From DATHSY01 sp046729855 (lineage in GTDB: Bacteria > Actinomycetota > UBA4738 > HRBIN12): a stretch of DNA of 6,538 nucleotides. The notes below the pieces were generated by a model. It saw only the letters and a list, made by a program, of their open reading frames with translations, had not been told where the DNA came from and ran no database searches. Below, one piece after another: positions 1 through 5,426 of this stretch (position 1 is the stretch's first letter; every line of letters begins with the position of its first letter). The position numbers and the translations under genes were made by a program. Location of the stretch: positions 1 through 6,538 of the forward strand of contig JBKPHM010000063.1 of assembly GCA_046729855.1 (NCBI GenBank). Direction: 5' to 3'.

Positions 1-73
1 TAGCGGCGGGTGGATTCGAACCACCGACCTGCGGGTTATGAGTCCGCCGCTCTAACCGCTGAGCTACGCCGCC
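1..73 (-). tRNA. tRNA with CAU anticodon, probably elongator tRNA-Met
   Basis: Read on the minus strand the segment folds as a full 73-nt tRNA: 7-bp acceptor stem (GGCGGCG with CGCCGCT, 1-72 being a G-U wobble), TA at 8-9, D stem GCTC/GAGC, anticodon loop CTCATAA, 5-nt variable region AGGTC, T stem GGTGG/CCACC with loop TTCGAAT, and discriminator A at position 1 of the window. The CAU anticodon allows initiator Met, elongator Met or lysidine-modified Ile. The initiator is unlikely because position 1 is paired and the anticodon stem lacks the three stacked G-C pairs next to the loop. A73, G2-C71 and C3-G70 suit methionyl-tRNA synthetase but do not exclude tRNA-Ile2. The closing anticodon-stem pair 31-39 is an A-C mismatch. 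Whether CCA is encoded lies outside the window. Confidence 0.93.
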
Positions 74-83
74 GGGCCCGCGC

Positions 84-89
84 ATAGTA
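84..89 (-). promoter_or_regulatory. Candidate -10 element of the tRNA gene
   Basis: On the minus strand TACTAT (4 of 6 matches to TATAAT, and TAnnnT in form) ends 10 nt before the first base of the tRNA, so the primary transcript would carry only a leader of a few nucleotides. I see no convincing -35 hexamer 16-19 nt upstream, which is common in high-G+C promoters. The rest of the 168-bp stretch between the tRNA and the transpeptidase stop (74-241) holds only weak stem-loops and no recognisable gene. Confidence 0.45.
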
Positions 90-235
90 GCGACTGTCCG
101 GCTGCGGTCGTACCCTCGTTCGGGTGGAGCGGGAGTCGTGCCAACGCTGTGGGACGCCGATGGAGTGGCGCCATGGCACCTGGCAGTGCCCAAGATGTCG
201 ATTCAAGTTGGGCTGTTGCGAGGGGGAGCCGCAGA

Positions 236-251
236 GCTGCGCTACGCCGCC
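236..251 (-). repeat. Short direct repeat of the tRNA 5' end across the transpeptidase stop codon
   Basis: On the minus strand these 16 bases, GGCGGCGTAGCGCAGC, match the first 16 bases of the tRNA (73 down to 58, GGCGGCGTAGCTCAGC) at 15 positions and in the same orientation. The copy covers the last two alanine codons, the TAG stop and the first bases downstream of the L,D-transpeptidase gene. Similarity stops abruptly on both sides. It could be a remnant of a duplication or recombination at the tRNA gene, or chance in G+C-rich DNA. Confidence 0.4.
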
Positions 252-1195
252 ACGATCAGGACCGGCGTCCCGACACTGACCTGGTTGAACAGCGCCTCGG
301 CGTCGGGCACGTGCATGCGAATGCAGCCGTGCGAGGCCGAGTAGCCGATCGAGGCGGCATCGGGGGTCCCGTGGATGCCGACGAGCGGGGCGGTCGTCCC
401 CATCCAACGCGTGCCGAGCGGATTGCCCGGGCCGGGCGGAATCGGCTTTGCGCCCTGAGCCCAGTCGGAGTCCGGCGGCGGGATCCACCAGGGATCGCGC
501 TGCATCGTCGCAATGCTGTAGTTGCCGAGCGGAGTCGGATACTGGGCTGTTCCGGTGGCGATCCCGTACGAGCTCACCGCCCGCGGGCCGTCGAAGAGCG
601 TCAGCCGCTTCGACTCGCGGAAGATGATGATCACCGGCCCGAAGTTGTCGGGCGTGACTTCCGCCGGAACGGGCTTGGTCAGGAGGTGGAGCGGCGTCCG
701 CTTGTTCGTCCGCAGCATGTAGGCGAGCGCATTGGCCATCTCGGCGCGCCGGACGGCCAGGCCTGGCTTCGCCGGGCTGAACGACGGGCGCCCGTTTGCG
801 ACACCGACGACCGTCGCGTTCACCGGCTCGCGCGAGAAGATCCGGTCGAGTCGCCGGACATAGCGGCGGATGCGGGCCTTCGTCGGTGTTACTACTAGGT
901 TCACGCGCGCGCGAGGCGCTGCCCGCAGCGTGCGGGCGACCGCAGCGTCGACCGCTGCATTCGCGCCCAGATAACGAGGGCTGATCCGCCAGCGCTTCTG
1001 TCCGTAGGCGAGCCGGAGCGGGCGACCGAAGGCCTTCTCGATCCGCGTTCGCGCGGGCTCGGAGGTCAGGCCGCCGACCTTCACGCCGGCGACGGTGACG
1101 CCGGGCGCGATCACGACCGGCTTCCGCGCAGCGTCAGGTGCCGCGACCCCCATGGAGACGAGGAGCACGAACGTGGCCGCCACCAGCCGTTTCAC
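242..1195 (-). CDS. Secreted L,D-transpeptidase (YkuD domain) with N-terminal peptidoglycan-binding-like region
   Basis: The 317-residue product should make 3-3 cross-links in peptidoglycan, or attach stem peptides, outside the membrane. The first 20 or so residues look like a signal peptide: a KR pair, a hydrophobic run and an A-P-D-A cleavage-like region. There is no lipobox cysteine or sortase motif. Residues 30-120 resemble the repeat region found before YkuD domains (PGVTVAGVKVGG at 31-42). The YkuD domain spans about 186-317, with HGTPD at 275-279 and the catalytic motif SHGCIR at 288-293, the nucleophile being Cys291. The GTG start is chosen because it places the signal peptide at the N terminus. 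It has no Shine-Dalgarno sequence but a -10-like hexamer 7 nt upstream, so the mRNA may be leaderless. It follows the DNA glycosylase gene by 46 bp on the same strand and stops at TAG, 168 bp before the tRNA. The specific substrate is unknown. Confidence 0.92.
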   Translation of the reverse strand: MKRLVAATFVLLVSMGVAAPDAARKPVVIAPGVTVAGVKVGGLTSEPARTRIEKAFGRPLRLAYGQKRWRISPRYLGANAAVDAAVARTLRAAPRARVNLVVTPTKARIRRYVRRLDRIFSREPVNATVVGVANGRPSFSPAKPGLAVRRAEMANALAYMLRTNKRTPLHLLTKPVPAEVTPDNFGPVIIIFRESKRLTLFDGPRAVSSYGIATGTAQYPTPLGNYSIATMQRDPWWIPPPDSDWAQGAKPIPPGPGNPLGTRWMGTTAPLVGIHGTPDAASIGYSASHGCIRMHVPDAEALFNQVSVGTPVLIVAA

Positions 1196-1221
1196 GCACC
1201 GAAAGATACGGCAATCGGTGC
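1196..1221 (-). promoter_or_regulatory. Candidate leaderless promoter and operator-like inverted repeat of the L,D-transpeptidase gene
   Basis: A perfect 7-bp inverted repeat, gcaccga (1196-1202) and tcggtgc (1215-1221), encloses 12 bases. Inside it, on the minus strand, lies TATCTT (1208 down to 1203), a 4-of-6 match to the -10 consensus. TATCTT is followed by 7 bases and then the GTG start codon, which puts the likely transcription start at the initiation codon. An 18-nt spacer leads to a weak GTGAAC at -35. The repeat arm touches the start codon and leaves no room for a ribosome-binding site. A repressor or activator bound to the palindrome would cover the -10 region. The alternative, an intrinsic terminator for the upstream glycosylase gene, is unlikely because no T-tract follows. 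Confidence 0.5.
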
Positions 1222-1241
1222 AAAACGTTCACTTTTCGGCG

Positions 1242-2162
1242 TCAGACGCTGGAGTCCTCCGCCCAGTCGCGGGTCAGATAGAGCCAGAAAGCGAGCCCGG
1301 CGTGCGGCCCATAGCGCTTGAACCGGCGCTCGATCCGACGGTCGCTGGCCTTGCGCCCGCCGTTCAGGCGTGCGTACTTGGGCCGCGTCCACGAATCGAG
1401 GATGAGTCGAGAGTGGCGCCCGAGCAGCATCATCACGTGCGCCGCCGCATAAGGGCCGACCCCCGGGAGGGCGAGCAGGCGCGCGGCGACTTCCTCGTCC
1501 GGGAGCTGGTCAGGAGCGGCGGTCCGGAGCTCCTCGAGGTCGAGTGAGCCCGCAGCGACGTCGGTGGCGAGTGCCTTCAGGTATGCCCCCCGATAGCCGG
1601 CCCGGACGACGTCGCGGTAGAAGGCCTCCTTCGCGGAACCCATGGCAGCGGGCGTCGGAAACGCGCGGCCAAACCCGCCCGCCGACTCCTCGCCGAGTTG
1701 CGCGACCAGTGCGCCGACCATGCGCTCCGTTGCCGACCATGTGGTGTTCGTCGTGCAGATCGTCTTGACGACGTCTTCGAAGACGGTTGGGCTGCGGAAC
1801 ATGCGTCCGGCTCCGCCGACGATCCATGACAGCTCGGTGTCCGCCGCGGCGGCTGCGTAGAGCGGCGAGAGATCCTCGTCGAGGTTGAGCATCCGGGCGG
1901 CGACCTGCCTCAGCCGCTGCTTGACCCGATCGCTCGGCGCCGGGCCGAGCACGTCGATCCGGGCGATCCCGCGTCGTGCCTCGCGGACCCGAATCGTTCG
2001 GGGCTTGGCGCGGGGAAGCGGCACGGTCACCGTCAGCACGCGCGCGTCCTCGTCCAGCTCGGACGGGGGAAGCGCCGCGACGCCGTGAGAGACGAGCGTC
2101 CGCCAGAGGTCGACGGGCTCGCCGGCCGGCCCGCGGAGCCGCATCTGGATCGAGCCCGGCAT
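1242..2162 (-). CDS. DNA-3-methyladenine glycosylase-like protein (AlkA/HhH-GPD superfamily)
   Basis: The 306-residue product is expected to excise alkylated or otherwise damaged bases from DNA in base-excision repair. Residues 1-75 form a beta-rich N-terminal region like that of AlkA-type enzymes (SHGVAALPP at 25-33). The HhH-GPD core runs from about 115 to 290: VVKTICTTN at 131-139, AGYRGAYLKAL at 188-198, the helix-hairpin-helix LPGVGPYAA at 232-240, and the likely catalytic aspartate Asp256 in LILDSW. No lysine occupies the position used by bifunctional lyases, so a monofunctional glycosylase is inferred. No C-terminal four-cysteine Fe-S cluster is visible, which argues against Nth/MutY. 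Base specificity cannot be read from the sequence. The ATG start has a weak GGGG upstream; an internal ATG six codons later is possible. The gene is transcribed away from hyuA. Confidence 0.85.
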   Translation of the reverse strand: MPGSIQMRLRGPAGEPVDLWRTLVSHGVAALPPSELDEDARVLTVTVPLPRAKPRTIRVREARRGIARIDVLGPAPSDRVKQRLRQVAARMLNLDEDLSPLYAAAAADTELSWIVGGAGRMFRSPTVFEDVVKTICTTNTTWSATERMVGALVAQLGEESAGGFGRAFPTPAAMGSAKEAFYRDVVRAGYRGAYLKALATDVAAGSLDLEELRTAAPDQLPDEEVAARLLALPGVGPYAAAHVMMLLGRHSRLILDSWTRPKYARLNGGRKASDRRIERRFKRYGPHAGLAFWLYLTRDWAEDSSV

Positions 2163-2172
2163 ATCTGCCCCG

Positions 2173-2178
2173 AGCGTA
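2173..2178 (-). promoter_or_regulatory. Possible -10 element of the DNA glycosylase gene
   Basis: TACGCT on the minus strand fits TAnnnT but matches TATAAT at only three positions. It ends 10 nt before the ATG, which would give a leader of only about 3-4 nt. A GGGG at 2168-2171 could serve as a weak ribosome-binding site only if transcription starts further upstream. The call rests on position and on the pattern seen at neighbouring genes. Confidence 0.25.
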
Positions 2179-2202
2179 GCCCCTTGGGCCTAGCCCGGCG
2201 CC

Positions 2203-2214
2203 TAGCATCGCGCC
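2203..2214 (+). promoter_or_regulatory. Candidate leaderless promoter -10 of hyuA
   Basis: TAGCAT (2203-2208) is followed by six bases and the GTG start of hyuA at 2215. That is the spacing expected if transcription begins at or within a base or two of the start codon. No Shine-Dalgarno sequence is present between them. The hexamer lies in the second unit of an imperfect 12-bp tandem repeat (2188-2199 and 2200-2211, 9 of 12 identical, both starting GCCTAGC). No clear -35 is seen. The 52-bp region is shared with the divergent glycosylase promoter. Confidence 0.5.
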
Positions 2215-3951
2215 GTGGCGGTGCTGGGGGTAGATGTCGGCGGCACGTTTACCGACGCCGTTCTGATCGACGGCGCCGAGCTGCGGACGGCCAAGGTCGC
2301 GACCGCGGCCCGGCAGGAGGAGTCGGTCCTCGCGGCGGCGCGCGAGGTCGGTGCGACGCGCGTCGACCGCTTCACGCACGGGACGACCGTCGCGACGAAC
2401 GCGCTGCTGGAACGCAAAGGCGCGCGCACCGCGTTCGTCACCACCGCGGGCTTTGAGCACATGCTCCAGCTGCGGCGCCAGAACCGAGCCGAACTCTACC
2501 GCCTCTGTGCGGCTCATCCAGACCCGGTTGTGCCGCTCGAGCGCTGCTTCGGCGTCCAGGAGCGCATGGGCCCAGAGGGCGAGATCGAGCCGCTCGACCT
2601 CGAGTCGATCCCCGAGCTCGACGCGGAGGCGATCGCCGTCTGCCTCCTGTTCTCGTTTCGGGACGCGAGCCACGAGCGCGCTGTCGCGGACGAGCTGCGT
2701 CGCAGGTTTCCGGCCGCGCACGTCGTCGGCTCGCACGAGGTCGCGCCCGAGTTCAGGGAGTACGAGCGCGCCTCGACGACCGCGGCGGACGCATATCTCG
2801 GACCAACGCTTGCCGGATATCTCCGCGCGCTGTGCGATCGCTGCTCGGCAGCGGGGCTGCCCGAACCGCTCATTCTCCGTTCCTCGGGCGGGGTCGCGAC
2901 GCTCGACGAGGCCGCGGCGCACGCCTCCTGGGCACTGCTCTCCGGGCCGGCGGGCGGCGTCGTCGGTGCGGCGCGGATCGCCGAGCAGGCCGGCTTCGCG
3001 AACGCGATCGCCTTCGACATGGGCGGCACGTCGACCGATGTCTGCCTGATCGCGGCTGGAGCGGCGGAGCGATCGGTGGAGCGAACGATCGCCGGTCTCC
3101 CGATCAGGCTGCCCAGCGTCGACGTCCATACGGTGGGCGCCGGTGGCGGATCGATCGCGTGGACCGACGCCGGCGGCGCGCTGCGGGTCGGGCCCGAGAG
3201 TGCCGGGGCGGAACCCGGGCCCGCGTGCTACGGGCGCGGTGGGACCCGGCCGACCGTGACCGATGCGAATCTCATGCTCGGGCGGCTGCCCGGGCAGCTT
3301 GCGGACGGGCTCGAGCTCGACGTCGAGGCGGCCGAGCGGGCGCTAGGCGAACTGGGGCCGGCCGATGTGATCGACGTGGTCAACGCGGAGATGCTGCGCG
3401 CGCTTCGCGTTGTTTCCGTCGAGCGGGGCCGCGACCCGAGCGAGCTCGCGCTCGTCGCGTTCGGCGGAGCGGGGCCGCTGCACGCTTGCGCGCTCGCCGA
3501 GGCGCTCGGGACCGAGACGGTGCTCGTCCCCGAGTGCGCCGGAGTCCTCTCCGCGCTCGGGCTCGCTGTCAGCGACGAGCGGCGCGACCACGTCCGGAGC
3601 GAGGTGCGGCTGCTTGGCGACGTCCGGGACCTTCCCACCGAGGGCGAAGCGGATCTCCGCTACGCCGGGCAGGCGTTCGAGCTCACCGTCCCGCTCGGGC
3701 CGGATCTCACTGAGCGCTTCCACCGAGCGCACGAGGAGCGTTACGGCTACGCCGATCGAGCGCGAGAGCTTGAGCTGGTCGCGGTCCGGACAGCCGAGGT
3801 CCGCCCCGGGCCGAGCCTGGAGCTTCCAGCAGGGGCCGGGAAGGAAGTGCACGGCCCCGCCCTGGTCGAGCTGGACGGGGCCACCTGCTGGGTTGCCCCC
3901 GGGTGGGAGGGGGTTAGGGATGGTGGCAGCTGGAGGCTCACGAAAGCGTGA
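2215..3951 (+). CDS. hyuA: Hydantoinase/oxoprolinase family protein, subunit A (HyuA, ATPase subunit)
   Basis: This 578-residue protein belongs to the HyuA/5-oxoprolinase N-terminal family, whose members use ATP to activate hydantoins, 5-oxoproline or other lactams, or carboxylate ketones, together with a HyuB partner in the cytoplasm. The actin-like ATPase motifs are clear: GVDVGGTFTD at 5-14, HGTTVATNALLE at 55-66, and a second phosphate-binding motif FDMGGTSTDV at 267-276. Family blocks follow at 305-314 (HTVGAGGGSI), 330-340 (AGAEPGPACYG), 416-424 (FGGAGPLHA) and 483-489 (YAGQAFE), with the usual GPALVE near the C terminus. The protein is shorter than the usual 650-700 residues because the stretch between the LSALGL block (445-450) and YAGQAFE is only about 30 residues. 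The GTG start sits directly before the first beta strand and has a TAGCAT box 6 nt upstream. The stop overlaps the hyuB start by 4 nt, implying coupled translation. The exact substrate is not deducible. Confidence 0.9.
   Translation: MAVLGVDVGGTFTDAVLIDGAELRTAKVATAARQEESVLAAAREVGATRVDRFTHGTTVATNALLERKGARTAFVTTAGFEHMLQLRRQNRAELYRLCAAHPDPVVPLERCFGVQERMGPEGEIEPLDLESIPELDAEAIAVCLLFSFRDASHERAVADELRRRFPAAHVVGSHEVAPEFREYERASTTAADAYLGPTLAGYLRALCDRCSAAGLPEPLILRSSGGVATLDEAAAHASWALLSGPAGGVVGAARIAEQAGFANAIAFDMGGTSTDVCLIAAGAAERSVERTIAGLPIRLPSVDVHTVGAGGGSIAWTDAGGALRVGPESAGAEPGPACYGRGGTRPTVTDANLMLGRLPGQLADGLELDVEAAERALGELGPADVIDVVNAEMLRALRVVSVERGRDPSELALVAFGGAGPLHACALAEALGTETVLVPECAGVLSALGLAVSDERRDHVRSEVRLLGDVRDLPTEGEADLRYAGQAFELTVPLGPDLTERFHRAHEERYGYADRARELELVAVRTAEVRPGPSLELPAGAGKEVHGPALVELDGATCWVAPGWEGVRDGGSWRLTKA
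3932..3936 (+). promoter_or_regulatory. Shine-Dalgarno-like GGAGG before hyuB
   Basis: GGAGG lies inside the end of hyuA, 11 nt upstream of the hyuB GTG at 3948. The spacing is long, but the site supports this internal start, which overlaps the hyuA stop as GTGA. It contrasts with the head genes of the window, which show no such sequence. Confidence 0.5.
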
Positions 3952-5417
3952 ACATTCAGCTTCAAGTTCTCGGCCACGCGCTCCGCACGGTCGCGGAGGA
4001 GATGGGCGCCGCGCTGATCCGCTCCGCCTTCTCGGCCAACATCAAGGAGCGACGCGACTGCTCGACCGCGCTCTTCGACGACCGCGGCCGCATGGTCGCG
4101 CAGGCGGAACACATCCCCGTCCACCTTGGCGCGATGCCCGACGCCGTCGCCGCGGTGATGGAGCAGCGCCCGTCGCGAACCGACGTCTTCGTTCTCAACG
4201 ACCCATCCGCCGGCGGGACTCACCTCCCCGACATCACGCTCGTGTCACGCACGGAAGTCGGGTTCGCCGTCAGCCGCGCGCACCATGCCGATGTCGGCGG
4301 GAGGGAGCCCGGCTCGATGCCGGCCCACTCCCGAACGCTGGCGGAGGAGGGCGTCGTCATCCCGCCCACGCGGCTCGACGAGCAGACGCTTGAGGCGCTC
4401 GTCGCGCAGATGCGAAACCCGGACGAGCGACGCGGCGATTTTCGCGCCCAGCTCGCAGCCCACCGCCTCGCCGGCGAGCGGGTCACCGAACTCTGCGCCC
4501 GCCGCTCAGTCGATCTCATCCGCGCGGCGATGGACGAGCTGCTCGCCTACTCCGAGCGCGTCGTACGAGCCGGCATCGAACGGCTGCCGGACGGCCGCTT
4601 CGAAGCGACCGATGTACTGGAGGCGCTCGAGGGCGAGCTCGCGCTCCGCGTCGCGGTCACGGTCGACGGCGACGAGCTGGAGGTCGACTTCGCCGGGACC
4701 GCCGCGCAGCACCCCGGGAACCTCAACTGCCCGCTGTCGGTCACACGGTCGGCGACGTACTTCGTCGTCCGCTGCCTGACCGATCCCGACGTACCCGCTT
4801 CGGCAGGCACCTTCGCGCCGGTGCGGATCGTTGCGCCGCCGGGCTCGCTCGTGAACGCCGAGCCTGGCGCGGCGGTTGCCGGCGGCAACGTCGAGACCTC
4901 CTGCCGGATCGTGGACGTGCTGTTCCGCGCGCTCGCCGAGGCCGTTCCTGTGCCGGCCCAGGGTCAGGGGACGATGAACAACCTCACGTTCGGCAACGAC
5001 CGCTTCACGTACTACGAGACGCTCGGCGGCGGCCAGGGCGCCTGTCCCGACGGAGACGGCCCGTCCGGCGTTCACGTGACGATGTCGAACACGCTCACGA
5101 CGCCGGTCGAGGCGCTCGAGCTCGCGTACCCGCTCCGGGTCCGGCGGCACGAGCTTCGGCTCGGCTCGGGCGGCCCGGGTCGCCATCGCGGCGGCGACGG
5201 CGTCGTGCGTGAGCTCGAGGTGCTCGAGGCCTGCCGCGCCTCGATCCTCAGCGACCGCCGGACCCACCGCCCGGCCGGCGCGCACGGCGGCGGACCGGGT
5301 GCGCCCGGACGCAACCTGCTCAACGGGAGCGACCTGCCGGCGAAGGCGACCGTCGAGCTCGCGCCCGGGGACGTGCTTCGGATCGAGACGCCGGGAGGCG
5401 GCGGGTTCGGGAGCTAG
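3948..5417 (+). CDS. hyuB: Hydantoinase/oxoprolinase family protein, subunit B (HyuB)
   Basis: This 489-residue protein is the B-type partner of HyuA, supplying the part of the active site that acts on the activated ring substrate in hydantoinases, 5-oxoprolinases and related carboxylases. Family blocks occur in order over the full length: RSAFSANIKERRDCS at 25-39, FDDRGRMVAQ at 43-52, NDPSAGGTHLPD at 84-95, RAHHADVGG at 110-118, GDFRAQLAA at 163-171, VDFAGTA at 246-252, NLNCPL at 258-263, AGGNVETS at 311-318, ETLGGGQGA at 357-365, RLGSGGPGRHRGGDG at 404-418 and PGGGGFG at 482-488. Asp37, His92, Asp95, His112, His113 and Asp115 are candidate metal or catalytic residues by position in conserved blocks, not by proof. 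The protein looks intact though at the short end for the family. Its GTG start overlaps the hyuA stop by 4 nt, so the subunits are probably made in balanced amounts. Its TAG stop overlaps the next promoter-like box. Confidence 0.9.
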   Translation: MNIQLQVLGHALRTVAEEMGAALIRSAFSANIKERRDCSTALFDDRGRMVAQAEHIPVHLGAMPDAVAAVMEQRPSRTDVFVLNDPSAGGTHLPDITLVSRTEVGFAVSRAHHADVGGREPGSMPAHSRTLAEEGVVIPPTRLDEQTLEALVAQMRNPDERRGDFRAQLAAHRLAGERVTELCARRSVDLIRAAMDELLAYSERVVRAGIERLPDGRFEATDVLEALEGELALRVAVTVDGDELEVDFAGTAAQHPGNLNCPLSVTRSATYFVVRCLTDPDVPASAGTFAPVRIVAPPGSLVNAEPGAAVAGGNVETSCRIVDVLFRALAEAVPVPAQGQGTMNNLTFGNDRFTYYETLGGGQGACPDGDGPSGVHVTMSNTLTTPVEALELAYPLRVRRHELRLGSGGPGRHRGGDGVVRELEVLEACRASILSDRRTHRPAGAHGGGPGAPGRNLLNGSDLPAKATVELAPGDVLRIETPGGGGFGS

Positions 5418-5426
5418 GCTCAAGCC
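5415..5426 (+). promoter_or_regulatory. Candidate leaderless promoter -10 of the ABC transporter genes, overlapping the hyuB stop
   Basis: TAGGCT (5415-5420) is followed by CAAGCC and the ATG at 5427, the same TAnnnT plus six-base spacing seen at hyuA. Its first three bases are the TAG stop of hyuB. No Shine-Dalgarno sequence lies at the usual distance from the ATG. The ABC genes may therefore be transcribed from their own start as well as by read-through from hyuAB. No -35 is evident. Confidence 0.45.

Noticed and set aside
112..190. Small stem-loops (accc/gggt at 112-125 and ggcac/gtgcc at 175-190) as a terminator of the transpeptidase gene
   Set aside because: Stems are only 4-5 bp and no T-run follows on the minus strand. 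This does not meet the pattern of an intrinsic terminator.
1..251. tRNA-associated integration site of a mobile element
   Set aside because: The repeated segment is the 5' end of the tRNA, only 15/16 nt, and lies 178 bp away with no integrase or phage gene in the window.
149..898. Plus-strand open frame opposite the L,D-transpeptidase
   Set aside because: The minus-strand frame has a signal peptide and an intact YkuD catalytic motif; the plus-strand translation shows only the arginine-rich composition of an out-of-frame reading.
1196..1221. Inverted repeat read as an intrinsic terminator of the glycosylase gene
   Set aside because: The stem has a 12-nt loop and is followed on the minus strand by GTGAAACGG, with no T-tract. 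Its position around a -10-like hexamer fits a promoter or operator better.
1510..3129. 539-codon minus-strand open frame spanning the glycosylase, the intergenic region and hyuA
   Set aside because: It overlaps the glycosylase gene in another frame and runs antisense to the HyuA ATPase motifs. Low-complexity arginine/alanine composition and no conserved motif mark it as a shadow.
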